From Apodemus sylvaticus (lineage: Eukaryota; Chordata; Mammalia; Rodentia; Muridae), in contig NC_067485.1 of the NCBI RefSeq assembly GCF_947179515.1, positions 11,970,096 to 12,034,095 on the forward strand: a DNA stretch of 64,000 bases. The letters run 5' to 3'. Of the stretch, positions 1-10,940 are shown in pieces (the first letter of the stretch is position 1; every line of letters starts with the position of its first letter). The notes beneath the pieces were generated by a model. That model was not told the DNA's origin, did no database searches, and was given only the letters and a program-made list of their open reading frames with translations. Both the position numbers and the translations under genes were made by a program.

Positions 1-202
1 CCAATAATTGTGAGCCTTCATGTGGGTGTTAAGACCTGATGCTGTGGCTTCTGCAAGAGCAGCAAGTGATCTCAGCCACTGTTCATCTCCACAGCACCTG
101 AGTCAGGGCTTTTAATATGTGTTGGGCACAGGAAATCATAAAATATCTTTCTTCCTTGCTAGGATAGCAAGCAGTGAGGTGTTCTAATGCTGACAATGCA
201 AA

Positions 203-360
203 GCCAGCCATCGTTGTGAACGCCTTTCATGTCAGCACTCAGGAGACAGAGACAGGCAGATCTCTGTAAGTTGAAGCCCAGCCTGGTGTAGAGATAGTTC
301 CAGGACAGCCAGGGCTACACTGAGAATCCCTGTCTCAAAACAACAACAATAAAAATAAAA
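203..360 (+). mobile_element. B1 SINE (diverged)
   Basis: B1 body with CAGGCAGATCTCTGTAAGTT and CCAGGACAGCCAGGGCTACA, then an A-rich tail. Confidence 0.85.
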
Positions 361-472
361 CAAAAAAAACCACTCAGCTACCAAATCCCTACATTCCAGT
401 AATACAACATGGGTAAATGTCGGGAACAGTATTAGATTCCTATACTGGCGATGATTTTTTTTTTAATATTCA

Positions 473-600
473 TGGGGCTGGAGAGATGGCTCAGCAATTA
501 AGAGTACTTAACAATAAATAAATCTTTAAAATTCATTTATTTATTATTATAGACAGCTACAGTGTATTCACATATAACAATAAATAAATCTTTTTAAAAA
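473..600 (+). mobile_element. Truncated B2 SINE and AT-rich tail
   Basis: B2 head GGGGCTGGAGAGATGGCTCA joined prematurely to AATAAATAAATC tails, with a second B2 3' end fragment (GACAGCTACAGTGTATTCAC). Confidence 0.7.
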
Positions 601-611
601 ATCATTTATTC

Positions 612-770
612 GCCGGGCAGTGGTGGTGCACACCTGTAATCCCAGCACTCTGGGAGGCAGAGGCAGGTGGATTTCTGAGTTTGAGGCCAGCCTGGTCTAC
701 AGACTGAGTTCCAGGACAGCCAGGGCTATACAGAGAAACCCTATCTCAAAAAAAACAAATCCAAAAAAAA
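612..770 (+). mobile_element. B1 SINE
   Basis: Near-consensus: GCCGGGCAGTGGTGGTGCAC head, AGCCAGGGCTATACAGAGAA, poly-A tail. Confidence 0.95.
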
Positions 771-775
771 AAAAT

Positions 776-945
776 CATTTATTTATTTTATGTAAGTACA
801 CTATAGCTGTTTTCAGACACACCAGAAGAGGGCATCAGATCTCATTATAGATGGTTGTGAGCCACCATGTGGTTGCTGGGAATTGAACTCAGGACCTCTG
901 GAAGTGCAGTCAGTGCTCTTAACCACTGAGCTGTCTCTCCAGCCC
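776..945 (-). mobile_element. B2 SINE
   Basis: Reverse B2: GAGCCACCATGTGGTTGCTG and the terminal CTGTCTCTCCAGCCC. Confidence 0.95.
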
Positions 946-1184
946 GGCAGTGATTTTTTTTTTTTTTTAAGAAAAAAAATGAACCCAGGTTTTAAACGAA
1001 AGTAAAAGAACTTCAGAATGGGAGTAGGCCTAGTGCGCTCCTGTAATTCCACTCCACCATTGAGGCAGGAAGCTTTGAGTTTGAGGTCAGCCTGAGCTTT
1101 AAAACAGTTTAGACAAAAGCTGAGGAGTTTCCAGTGCTGTTTAGGGACGCAGAGGTTCTTATTTTTTCTTTTTTCTTTTTTTAA

Positions 1185-1353
1185 AGATTTATTTATTATT
1201 ATATCTAAGTACACTGTAACTGCCTTTAGACACACCAGAAAAGGGTGTCAGATCTCATTACAGATGAGCCACCATGTGGTTGCTGGGATTTGAACTCAGG
1301 ACCTATGGAAGAGCAGTCAGTGCTCTTAACCGCTGAGCCATCTCTCCAGCCCA
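1185..1353 (-). mobile_element. B2 SINE
   Basis: Reverse B2 with GAGCCACCATGTGGTTGCTG and CCATCTCTCCAGCCC. Confidence 0.93.
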
Positions 1354-1359
1354 GGATGC

Positions 1360-2010
1360 AGAGTTTCTGATCCAGAAGTTCCTAGGGAAGTTCTCCCCTG
1401 GATCTGGCCACAGAGACAAAGACCCCCAAGCTTGAGACGTTAGAGGTGCTGTCCACAATCCTGAGTAGTGATCCTTGTTCTACAAATGGTAGTAAAGGAC
1501 CCGCCTTGTGTGTTGGGGATTGGTTCTAATGCTTAGATTTAATCGGGAATATGCATGTCCAAACACTGAAGGTCCTTGTCCCCAATTGGTTTTTATTCAA
1601 TCAGTAAAGATGCCATCAACCAATGGCTGGGCAAAGGGAGATGGGGCAGGACCTTTAGATTTGCGTGGGCTAGGAAATGGGAGAAAGGAGAGAATCCTCA
1701 TAATTCAGGACATAGGATGGGATGTAGGATGGGACGTAGGAGCTGCAGGAGAGAGCCAAACCAGCCAGGTTGCTAACTCAACTCTACCAAACTGGACTGC
1801 TGGTGTATCCGTGAAGTGTTTGTGAGTAGATTAAACTGCCACTGCCTGCTGACCTGTGAACTGAACTGCCGGCTTCCAGACAACACAGCCAAGAGTTAAT
1901 CCAAAGAACCTTTTTAAACAGATCCACTTTCCCCATACCCTTTCCACTACCTCTGGTGGGTGGTGGGCTAAAGGGGAGGTTAAATCTTTTAAGAACTGTC
2001 ATTGAAAATA
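1360..2010. other. Gene-free unique or old-repeat sequence
   Basis: No exon was recognised. The part 1500-1900 resembles LTR-type repeat DNA seen again near 16.7 kb (both contain TTGGTTCTAATG), but the family is not assigned. Confidence 0.4.
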
Positions 2011-2013
2011 GGT

Positions 2014-2146
2014 TTTGAGCTGGGCATCCTTTAATCCCAGCACTTGGGAGGCAGAGACAGGTGAATTTCTAAGTTTGAGGCTAGCCTAAAGAGAGTTCCA
2101 GGACAACCAGGGCCACACAGAGAGACCCTGTCTCAAAAAACCAAAA

Positions 2147-2189
<43 letters not shown>

Positions 2190-2195
2190 ATAGGT
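2014..2195 (+). mobile_element. B1 SINE with (AAAT)n tail
   Basis: GAGCTGGGCATCCTTTAATC head, B1 body, then about 11 AAAT units (2147-2192). Confidence 0.9.
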
Positions 2196-2219
2196 TTTGA
2201 AAGAAATGAAAGTTACACA

Positions 2220-2860
2220 GATCAGCAGCGGCAGCTCAATCCACTTGCAGCTACTTCACAGATATACCAGCAGTCCAGTTCGGGGTCCAGTCGGGATAGC
2301 AAACATGAGTCAGCAGCTGTGAAGACAGCCAGGACTTAGCCTCGGCATGAGCCATGAGGAGGGACCAAGGCCAACAGGAGCACCAGGAAAGGTTCCTGGC
2401 TGTGCCCCTCTCAGTGGAGTGAGGATCAACAAGGACACAAGACCTGCAAGCACTGCACAGCCAGCTGTGCCCACAAGCCAAGCTCAGCCTCCCACACTCA
2501 GAGTCCTATCGAGTGTCCTCTAAGGCCTCGCCTCAGGACAGGTCTTGCTTCTGTCTCAGCTGACTTCACTCTGCCCTCAGCCCAAGTTTGCGGAAACAGC
2601 AAGAAACTGCAGCACACCACCACAAGTTTTTTGGTGTGGTTTCACTCTATGGAGTCCCATCAAATGAAGGTCAACTATACAATGTAAGATGGACCAATCT
2701 GTACCTGCTGTCAGTGACGAAGCCTTCATCAAGTGTCCTTTCTCGTGCTTGCTTTTAGCAAAACGTCCTTTTACCTGTGTCTGCTTCAGGAAGACATTCC
2801 TTCATGAGTCTGCCTTAGCAAAGCACCATCCAACACAATTGACTTTCCAAAGAACCCTTA
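2220..2860. other. Gene-free, probable LTR-type repeat, unassigned
   Basis: No real gene was seen. Short open frames are not conserved-looking. The segment around 2590-2780 looks like retroelement LTR sequence, but I cannot name a family. Confidence 0.3.
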
Positions 2861-2864
2861 AGTT

Positions 2865-3163
2865 TCCACTTCGTGACTGTAATTTGGTGCTTTAATAAAT
2901 CATAATGTAAATATCTGTTTTCTGGGGGCTGGAGAAATGGTTCAGTGTTTCCAGAAGTCCTGAGTTCAATTCCCAGCAACCACATGGTGGATCACAGCCA
3001 TCTGTAATGGGATCTAATACCCTCTTCTGGTGTGTCTGAAGACAGCAACAGTACACTCACATAAAATAAATAAGTAAATAAAGAAGCACATAAATAAATG
3101 TTTTTAAAAATCTGTTTTCCGATAGGCTTAGGCAACCCAAAAGGGGTTTGAGAACCACTGAAT
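2865..3163 (+). mobile_element. URR1-like copy split by a B2 insertion
   Basis: The left part has AATCATAATGTAAATATCTG. The right part has CCCAAAAGGGGTTTGAGAAC then CACTG. A B2 (2926-3108) lies between them, flanked by a repeated ATCTGTTTTC. Confidence 0.7.
2926..3108 (+). mobile_element. B2 SINE
   Basis: Starts GGGGCTGGAGAAATGGTTCA and ends with an A-rich AATAAATAAG tail. A target-site duplication ATCTGTTTTC lies on both sides. Confidence 0.9.
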
Positions 3164-3254
3164 TAAAGCTGCCACTGAATTGGGGCTGGCCAATTCAGTT
3201 GGGAAAATCTTTTGTGCAGTGTGTAAAGGTTTTCTGTGCATTATTCAAATGCTG

Positions 3255-3662
3255 ATTCATGTACCTGCAGAGATTTGAGTACAACACTTTGTTATTTTTA
3301 TGAAACATCCCTTTGTCTCTGTTTTGTAAACATCTCCTCTGTCACCTCCTGATTGGTTTAATAACCAGCTGAACAGCCTGCAGCAAAGCAGGAGAGGATA
3401 GGTGGGACTTCCGGGAAGAGATAGGAACTCTGGGAAAGAGTCTGAGGTGGGAGATTCACCAGCCAGATGTGGAGGAAGAAGCAGATGCAGGCATTCAGGA
3501 GGCAATGAGCCACATGGCAGAATGTAGACTAGTATAAACAGGCCAATTTACACATAAGGGCTAGTTAAAACCGAGCCTAAGCTACAGCCAAGCTTTCAGA
3601 ACTAATAAAAGCACCTGGGTCATGACTTGAGCAGCTGGTGGGAAAGAGATTTAAGATTAACC
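3255..3662 (+). mobile_element. LTR-like segment, probable ERV solo LTR
   Basis: LTR-like composition with AATAAAAGC near 3604 followed by a short terminal region ending CATCACA. The block GGTGGGACTTCCGGGAAGAG is typical of rodent ERV LTRs. Family uncertain. Confidence 0.45.
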
Positions 3663-4347
3663 ATCACAATCCCTTAATCCATTCCTTCTCTCCATGTAGG
3701 CACATGGATAAAACCTCCCTCCCTGATTTTCAATATTAATTACTTCTGTAATTGATACACTGGAGTTGAAGAGTTAAGCCCAACTTGTTGGGTCTGCCAG
3801 AGCTTAGACTTTTGCCTTAAACACTCCTATAACAGGTTAACAGACAGAAGCAACTGTGCCCACTTTTGTGGGACTGGGAGAAGCTGGTCTGGAGCAAGAG
3901 CGGGTCAAGGCTTGTCCCCTAGAAATCTCATCCCGAGATCAGCAGGAGTAGGACCATGCCCCCCTTTCCATGGGTGCACACAGCCCTGTGACACCACGAC
4001 CACCCCGGCCCACCTTTGCCTCACCCAAGAAGGTCACATAGCCATTGGCCAGGTTAAATTCCCTTTCCCCTCATAAGGCATGTCTGCCAGCCCTTGGAAT
4101 TCCTCATGCAAATGAGGCATCCCCAGCACCCTGGTCCCAGCCAATGATGTACACCCACCCCATAGGCCCTACTCTCCCCGCAAAGGTTTAGATGACCATT
4201 GTTCCCCCCAGTTAAACAGCTTCTCAATGAAGCCTGTCTCCCAAGAGTCCGTTCTCTTCAGCTCACTGGCCACCTGAGTGCTGAGGTCTCAGCACCCCAG
4301 CTGTTCTGTCTCACTTTCCCATTCAGACTACCGGTTGTGATTGCAGA
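3663..4347. other. Gene-free stretch, nothing recognised
   Basis: No exon, SINE or microsatellite was recognised. It could be the interior or LTR of an old retroelement. Confidence 0.4.
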
Positions 4348-4512
4348 TAATCACACCATTAGGGAGACTGAGAATGGTTACACCATTAGGGAAACTGAGA
4401 ATGGTCACACCATTAGGGAGATTGATAGTCACACCATTAGGGAGATTGATAGTCACACCATTAGTAAGAGTGAGGATGCTCACACCATTAGGTTGAGGGT
4501 GGTCACACTATT
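4348..4512 (+). repeat. Degenerate ~24-28 bp tandem repeat, 6 units
   Basis: Six copies of CACACCATTAGG (or a close variant), each followed by a G/A-rich 12-15 nt segment such as GAGACTGAGAATGGT or GAGATTGATAGT. Confidence 0.85.
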
Positions 4513-4544
4513 TAGAGATTGGGGCATCGAAGGGGAACGACACT

Positions 4545-5065
4545 ATGGTGGTTTGAATACGCTTGGCCCAGGGAGTGGTAATATTAGGAGGTGTGGCTTT
4601 GTTGGAGTGGGTGTGGCCTCATTGGAGGAAGTGTGTCACTGTGAGTGTGGGCTTTAAGACCCTCCTCCTAGCTTCCTGGAAGCCAGTCTTCTCTAACCTG
4701 CCTTCAGAACAAGAGGTGGAACTCTCAGCTCCTCCTGCACCATGCCTGGCTGGATAAGACCATTCTCCCATCTTGATGATAATGGACTGAATCTCTGAAC
4801 CTGTAAGCCAGCCCCAATTAAATGTTGTCCTTATAAGAATTACTGTGCCGGCGGTGGTGGGGCACGCCTGTAATCCCAGCACTCTGGAGGCAGAGGCAGA
4901 CGGATTTCTGAGTTCGAGGCCAGCCTGGTCTACAGAGTTCCAGGACAGCCAGGGCTGTACAGAGAAACCCTGTCTCGAAAAAACCAAATCCAAAAAAATA
5001 AAAAAACAAACAAACAAAAAAATAAGAATTGCTGTGGTCATGGTGTCTGCTCACAGCAGTGAAAC
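4545..5065 (+). mobile_element. Rodent interspersed repeat (unassigned) split by a B1
   Basis: The segment with GGAGGTGTGGCTTTGTTGGA, GTGTCACTGTGAGTGTGGGC and AAGCCAGCCCCAATTAAATG is the reverse complement of the copy at 10610-10940. It resembles a common rodent high-copy element, possibly an L1 3' end. A B1 at 4848 interrupts it. Confidence 0.6.
4848..5022 (+). mobile_element. B1 SINE
   Basis: Consensus-like B1 with GAGTTCGAGGCCAGCCTGGT. Flanked by the duplication AAGAATT(A/G)CTGT, so the insertion sits inside the older repeat. Confidence 0.93.
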
Positions 5066-5137
5066 CGTAAGACAGACATACCTCTATTTTTTTGGTTTTG
5101 TTTTGGTTGGTTTTTTGTTTTGAATTTGTTGTTGTTT

Positions 5138-5263
5138 GTGAGACAGGGTTTCTCTGTGTAACAGCCTTGGCTGTCCAGGAACTCACTTTGTACACCAGGC
5201 TAGCCTCTCACTTTCACTTCCAAGTTGTCATGTAAACACACACACACACACACACACACACAC
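5138..5263 (-). mobile_element. B1 fragment (-) followed by (CA)n
   Basis: GAGACAGGGTTTCTCTGTGT, then CTCACTTTGTACACCAGGCT, with a (CA) run at 5237-5263. Confidence 0.8.
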
Positions 5264-5617
5264 CACTTTAAACAGTTACAAAAGATGTAACTATATATGC
5301 AAACATATATAAATATGTATACAAATGTTTGCATATATACACATACATATGCACACAGTTTAAATATATTTTCTTCCAAGCTCTCAGAGCATTATAAGAT
5401 GCTAATGAAATATGGAGGAAACATCTGTCACAACTACTCGTCCAAAGTGAACACATAACACACTGAGGTGCTTCCACACAATGGAGTGGTACTGGATAAT
5501 GAACTATTAATACCCACACCAACCAGGATGATTTCAAAAATATCATGCCAAGGGAGGTAAGCCAGCTAAAGTAAAATATGTACTGTGTAAGCAAATCCAT
5601 AGGAACTTTTTTTCCCC
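5264..5617. other. Gene-free AT-rich stretch
   Basis: AT-rich with TATA/ACAT dinucleotide-like blocks. The part 5390-5560 resembles LINE-derived sequence (not assigned). No gene. Confidence 0.4.
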
Positions 5618-5763
5618 CAAAATATGGTTTCTCCTTGTAGATCTAGACGTCCTGGAATTTACTATTTCAAAACAGCCTGAAACAGGCTGGCCTTGAACTC
5701 AAAGATCTGCCTGCCTCTGTGTCCTGAATGCTGGGATTAAAGGCATACACGGCCGCCGCCACC
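5618..5763 (-). mobile_element. B1 SINE (diverged)
   Basis: GGCTGGCCTTGAACTCAAAG and GTGCCTGAATG-like body in minus orientation. Confidence 0.7.
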
Positions 5764-6411
5764 AGGTACTGTGTGAACTATATCCTGTATGTTGTATACA
5801 AAGCACAAAATGTTCTGTACTGACTGAAGCAGAAGAGCTGGTGCCTGAGAAGAGAGAAGGCAGTGGAGACAGTGATCCCAGTGGGTGGCTTCATGTGGCT
5901 GAATCGCCATCATCAGCATGTGATTGTCAATGGTATCTAGTCACTCCTCTGTGTGGGTCACTACGTCCCATGCAACCCTCCCTGGTTCTTCCTTCCCATC
6001 TTGCAGCTGTCTTAAGAGGACTTTGAGAACCTAGAAGAGGCAGAGCCACAAGGCAGAAGACATAAATGACCTCATGAACAAACACTCTCATTCAACCAAC
6101 GGCTGTGACAGAAACAAAAGCCAAGTGGCTAAACCTTTGACATTTGAGTCCTGTTTGGTACAGTAGTTATCAGACACTAGCTAATACATAGACAATTGTC
6201 ATTATCCCCCCCCCCCAAGAAGTTAACAGGCTGATCTCCTCAAAATAAAGTTCCACACGGGTCCAAGCTGATTCCCAGACTCATCTCTACTGCTCAGCTG
6301 CAGTAGACCAGCCATCTTGGGAGACAGCCCATGTCGCTGGGCCAGTCGTGGCAATGAAATGACAGGGGGAAGCAGACCAAAACAAGTCATATTGCCAACC
6401 AGTCTTTTTTT
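5764..6411. other. Gene-free stretch with C-run
   Basis: No exon recognised. A poly-C run lies near 6207-6217. Confidence 0.5.
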
Positions 6412-6592
6412 TTAAAAGATTTACTTATTTATTATATGTAAGTACACTGTAGCTGTCTTCAGACACTGCAGAAGAGGGAGTCAGATCTCGTTACAGATGG
6501 TTGTGAGCCACCATGTGGTTGCTGGGATTTGAACTCAGGACCTTTGGAAGAGCAGTCAGTGCTCTTACCCGCTGAGCCATCTCACCAGCCCA
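6412..6592 (-). mobile_element. B2 SINE
   Basis: Reverse B2 with TATATGTAAGTACACTGTAG and GCTGAGCCATCTCACCAGCC. Confidence 0.95.
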
Positions 6593-6623
6593 AACAACCA
6601 GTCTTTTAAGAGTTTCTTTTGAG

Positions 6624-6807
6624 TTGGGCATGGTGACACACAGCTGTAATATCAGAGTGCTGGAGGCAGAGGCAGAGGCAGGCAGACCTCTGTGTGTCTG
6701 AAGCCAGCTTGGCCTCATAGTGAGATCCAGCCAGGGCTACATAGTGAGACCCTGTAGTGATAACTTTGGAATTTTAGTTTGTTTAAAAAAAAAAAAAAAA
6801 AAAAAAA
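6624..6807 (+). mobile_element. B1 SINE with poly-A
   Basis: GAGTTGGGCATGGTGACACA head, GGCAGAGGCAGAGGCAGGCA body and a 22-A run ending at 6807. Confidence 0.85.
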
Positions 6808-6854
6808 CAGAAACTCTATAAAAATGTTGGTTTTTTTTTTTTAAGATTTATTTA

Positions 6855-7037
6855 TGGGCTGGAGAGATGACTCAGCAGTTAAGAGAGAGCATTGACTGCT
6901 CTTCCAGAGGTCCTGAGTTCAATTCCCATCAACCACATGGTGTCTCACAATCATCTGTAATGGGGTCCAATGCCCTCTTCTGGTATGTCTCAAGATAACT
7001 ACAGCGTATACATAAAATAAAATCTTTATTTAAAAAA
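6855..7037 (+). mobile_element. B2 SINE
   Basis: GGGCTGGAGAGATGACTCAG head through TAAAATAAAATC tail. Confidence 0.93.
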
Positions 7038-7059
7038 AGTTCATTATGTATACAGTGTT

Positions 7060-7192
7060 CTGCCTGCATCTATGCCTGGAGGCCAGAAGAGGGCCCCAGA
7101 TCTCGTTACAGATGGATGTGAGCCACCACATGGTTGCCGAGAATTGAACCCAGGACCTCTGGCAGAGCAGCCAGTGCTCTTAACCACTGAGT
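7060..7192 (-). mobile_element. B2/B3-type SINE fragment
   Basis: GGCCAGAAGAGGGCCCCAGA and GAGCCACCACATGGTTGCCG. Confidence 0.85.
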
Positions 7193-7406
7193 TAAGAGCA
7201 AAAAACCTGAATGCTTTTGTTTTAATCCCAGGTGTTGCCTGTTATGGGGCAGGTTGTCCTCCGCAGCTGACTCCGCAGCTGACTATGATTTGCCTCGTGC
7301 TCTTTCCTGTCCTCTCCATCCTCTCCTCTTCTCTGGTGTTGGAGGGTGGAAAGGGTGGAGGAGGATTGAGGAAAGAACTCACGCAGTAGAGAAGACCAGC
7401 TACAAG

Positions 7407-7425
7407 TGGCACCCCGACGTGGAGC
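7407..7425 (+). other. Primer-binding-site-like sequence (tRNA-Lys type)
   Basis: TGGCACCCCGACGTGGAGC directly follows an LTR-like end (CTACA). It differs from the Lys(1,2) type site of class II ERVs by a few bases. Confidence 0.65.
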
Positions 7426-8077
7426 TAGGCAAAAGGGAAATCGGATTTGAAACGCCATAGAGAATGAGACAGGGAATGAAGGAATGGATGCTTCTGTTCA
7501 AGACTCTGGCCAAACAATAATTGTGGCTGCTACTGCCAGATATCCCCCAGCGGGGGTTTCCTGATTTTTGACCTTCTGTTTCCTATATTCTGTTTTGGCT
7601 TTTTGTATGTTTGTTTGCTTGTTTTTGTTTTGTTTTAGGGGAGAATGGCTTCACACCGGAAAAAATTGCAGGTAGAAATGAAGCAGCCTGAGAAACATAA
7701 ATGGCTGAAGTGGGAAGACAGAAGAGACCACTCTGCTCTGATCTCTGAACGGGCTGCAGAATTGGTTGTGCAACTGGAAAAGCTGCGGGTACAGGTGGAA
7801 GCACCAGAAAAGGGAGAAGGAAAACGCTCAAGCCCCCATGACTGAGCAAGAGTAGGGGCGTTTCTCAGCTGTGGAAGGAGGGAAGTGAACTGTACTGGAC
7901 AGTGGTGAGGCCAGAGAGAAGCCGAAAGCTGGGAGGACAATCTGCTGAAGCAGCCTGTTTCCAGAGTTAATCTAAACCAGCTGTGTCACCAGAGTGGAAG
8001 GAGGGGCGGCCCAGGGTCACAAGATCACTGTCAGCTGTGCCAGTCGTCACACTGCCCATGCTAGGTAATGGATACAT

Positions 8078-8340
8078 ATGCACTGCATATGTCTGTATGG
8101 TGTAAAACGAGGTCAGGACAAGATACAACAGTGTCCTGTAGAAATGATAGATCTAAGATGTTTTAAAGAGGCCATGGATTCAGATGGGATGCACTTGCCT
8201 TCTGTGAAACAAGTTCTAAATAACTGGTTTACTCAAAATAGAATTACTCCCCAAGACTGGAAGGGATTGGTAACAGCTGTACTCGAGGCCTATGTTGCAA
8301 TGGTTAATGAGGTGGAGAGAAGAGGCTGTGAATATTGAAC
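8078..8340 (+). pseudogene. Gag capsid remnant of an ERVK-type element
   Basis: An 86-codon open stretch with the class II capsid-like block RITPQDWKGLV, preceded and followed by stops. It is a relic of gag, not a gene. Confidence 0.7.
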
Positions 8341-8764
8341 AGCAAAATAGAACCAGAGGAGAGAATACAGTGAGAGATCAGTTGCTGGGTAAAGGGTGGT
8401 ACTCTGATGCAATTTGATGACACTGCTATAGAACGATATTGATTAGTGGCTTTAAGAGCTTGGGACCAAGCTGAGGATCCGAGTGGCGGGGGTGGGGGTG
8501 GGGAATCCAAGCCATCTACAATGACTATAGGGTCTGAATGTAGTGTGTAGTAAAATACAACAGCAATCCACGGCATCTGAAGAAGCCTCCATCGATTTTT
8601 TTTTAACAAAAATTAGTCTCAGCTGTGAACGATGTTGTATCAGGCCCTGACACAAGACCTTGATAGAGACCTTGGTATATGAAAATGCAAATACCAGATG
8701 TAAGATAGTTGTTAGACCATTAAAACCTATGGACAAGTGGATACAATCGATATATATATATATA

Positions 8765-8912
8765 TTTGGTGGGTTTTTTTTTTTTTTGGATTTGGTTTTT
8801 TTCAAGACAGGGTTTCTCTGTATAGCCCTGGCTGTCCTCGAACTCAGAAATCTTCCTGCCTCTGCCTCCCAGAGTGCTGGGATTATAGGCATGCACCACA
8901 ACCGCCTGGCAA
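8765..8912 (-). mobile_element. B1 SINE inside the ERV
   Basis: Reverse B1 (AAGACAGGGTTTCTCTGTAT, TGGGATTATAGGCATGCACC), preceded by a (TA)n stretch. Confidence 0.93.
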
Positions 8913-8999
8913 TATTTTTTTTCTAACATGTATTATGCTAATATCATAGGTCAGGCTATAGATAGAAATCTCTGGTATCAAAATGTCTGGTGCTAGGCT

Positions 9000-9300
9000 C
9001 AGGGCAGTGGTGGAACACACCTTTAATCCCAGCACTTGGGAGGCAGAGGCAGGCTGATTTCTGATTTCAAGGCCAGTCTGGTCTACAGAGTGAGTTCTAG
9101 GACAGCCAGGGCTACACAGAGAAACCCTATCTTGAAAATACCCCCCCCCCAAAAAAAACCCAAAAACAAACAAAAAAAACCCCAAACAGACAAACAAACA
9201 AAGAAACAAAAACCACCACCACCACCACCACTACCACCACCACCAACAACAAAAACCCATAAAACCAATCAGATAAACAAACAAACAAAAAAACCCCAAA
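9000..9300 (+). mobile_element. B1 SINE with long A/C-rich simple tail, inside the ERV
   Basis: B1 body to about 9135, then C-run, AAAC and CCA-rich simple sequence up to about 9300. Confidence 0.9.
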
Positions 9301-9835
9301 CGCCTGGTGCTTCAATCATGGGAAATGTGGTCATTTGCCAAGTGTGCAGGTAATGTGGCAAGAGCTGCCACAGAGGGGAGACTGGAGTGGAGCAGGGAGG
9401 TAAGCAGCGAGCCATGTGGTGGGGGTGGGCCAGGAAGTCAGGTTAATTCAGATGAGCTAGTGGAGGGACTGCCCAGCGAAAGGCATAAAGCTTTAACTAT
9501 ATGGAAATCTCTGTGCATCATTTACTACAGCCTGACCCCTGAAAGAGCCACAATATTTCCTGCAACAACTACTAGAAATACTTTGTAAGCAATTTCTTCA
9601 GTCTGTTATTTATCCCTGACATGAATGATACTTTGTGGACTGATTTTGACACAGTTTCTTATATAAAATGTTTAAGGAAACACAAAGAATTGTGCCATAG
9701 TGGGGGTTGCTCCTGAAAAATAAAAAAGGTCAGGGTTTTCCTATTCTCTGTTATACAATAAGTGAACAAAAATACAACCACAAAAGGTACAGATCAGAAG
9801 AGATCAGTTGCAAACTCTTTTTGTTTGTTTTTGTT

Positions 9836-9975
9836 TTTTTGAGACAGGGTTTCTCTGTGTAGCCCTAGCTGTCCTGGAACTCACGCTGTAGACCAGGTGG
9901 CCTCGAACTCAGAAATCCGCCTGCCTCTGCCTCCCAAGTGCTGGAATTAAAGGTGTGCGCCACCACTGCCCGGCC
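9836..9975 (-). mobile_element. B1 SINE
   Basis: TTTTGAGACAGGGTTTCTCT to CGCCACCACTGCCCGGC, near consensus. Flanked by a repeated CAGTTGCAAACTCTT. Confidence 0.95.
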
Positions 9976-9999
9976 AGTTGCAAACTCTTAATGATTCTT

Positions 10000-10609
10000 G
10001 AAGATTAAGGGGAGATGTTAATTGGCTATGGCTTACCACTGAATTAACTACTCAAAGAGTTAAGTAATTGTTTCAAAGAATACAATAAGATTCAGGCCTA
10101 AACAGTCCAAGATGAGTAACAGCTGAAGCAGAGAGAGCATTAACTCTGCTGAACGGAGACTACAAGATGCATGTGTGGGTTGCCTATGGTCTTGTGTGCC
10201 ATATGTTCAGATGCTGAGTTCTGGGCCCCGAGATCAGGTTGCAGTCTGAACATGGGCATTGTACTGACCAATGTGCTGTAAAGAATGCTCCCCAATAATC
10301 TCTGATGGGATAATAAAAGGCTGCAGCTCTGACGAGGCAGGAGAGAGGAAGGCAGGACTTGAGATTGAATAGGGGGTCTCAGCTAGGGACCATGAGAAGG
10401 AGGAAGAGGAGAAAGGAAGAAGCATTGTGCCATGAAACGTTTGTGAACCCCCAAAAGACTACTGAGGAGCCGATTCCAAGGTAATTACATGAGTGTCTCC
10501 TTATTCACGCTCAAGCTTGGGCCACACCACCGTCTCTGAAGCAGAACAGGAGGGGCCCCCAAGCCCAGTTTCAGGTAAGTATTTATAGAGACAAGAAGGG
10601 GATTTCTGT
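10000..10609 (+). mobile_element. LTR-like segment, possibly the 3' LTR of the ERV at 7.2 kb
   Basis: Contains GGATAATAAAAGGCTGCAGC and a short downstream region resembling R/U5. It lies beyond the gag remnants in the same orientation. Pairing with the 5' LTR is an inference. Confidence 0.4.
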
Positions 10610-10940
10610 CTTAGTTAGGGTCTTACTGCTGTGAACACCATGACCAAGGCAACTCTTGTAAGGACAACATTTAATTGGGGCTGGCTTACAGGTTCAGAGG
10701 TTCAGTCCATTATCATCAAAGTGGGAGCACAGTTGCATTCAGGCAGGCATGGTGCAGGAGGAGCTGAGAGTTCTACATCTTCATCTGAAGGTTGCTAGCA
10801 GGATACTGGCTTCCAGGCAGGTAGGATGAGCTTATACCCACAGTGCCACACCTACTCCAAAAAGGCTACACCTACTCGAACAGGGCCACACCTTCTAACA
10901 GTACCACTCCCTGGGCTGAGCATATACAAACCATCACAGT
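10610..10940 (-). mobile_element. Rodent interspersed repeat, second copy, opposite orientation
   Basis: Reverse-complement match to 4545-5065 (GTCTTAGTTAGGGTCTTACT and AACATTTAATTGGGGCTGGC then CACTCCCTGGGC). Confidence 0.65.

Larger units (their letters stand above)
7200..9760 (+). mobile_element. Broken ERVK-type endogenous retrovirus: LTR end, primer-binding site, gag remnants
   Basis: An LTR-like segment ends near 7405 and is followed at 7407 by a site close to the tRNA-Lys(1,2) primer-binding site used by class II mouse ERVs. Downstream are broken gag pieces: a coiled, charged open segment (7645-7845), a capsid-like open segment (8078-8338), a second capsid-like piece near 8660-8740 with the ENAN signature, and a zinc-knuckle-like stretch near 9310-9350 in which a cysteine position is histidine. 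Frames are interrupted by stops and shifts and by two B1 insertions (8765, 9000). No pol or env was recognised. It cannot encode a functional virus. Confidence 0.7.

Noticed and set aside
813..1235. 140-codon minus-strand open frame
   Set aside because: Its C-terminal half is translated B2 sequence. No independent support for a gene.
3000..3060. tRNA-like sequence in B2 elements
   Set aside because: B2 heads derive from a tRNA, but these are SINE copies, not tRNA genes.
9083..9315. Gly/Val-rich minus-strand open frames
   Set aside because: Translation of the simple A/C-rich tail of a B1 SINE.
7200..9760. Intact retroviral genes
   Set aside because: Only interrupted gag relics are seen, broken by stops, shifts and SINE insertions. 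No pol or env was found.
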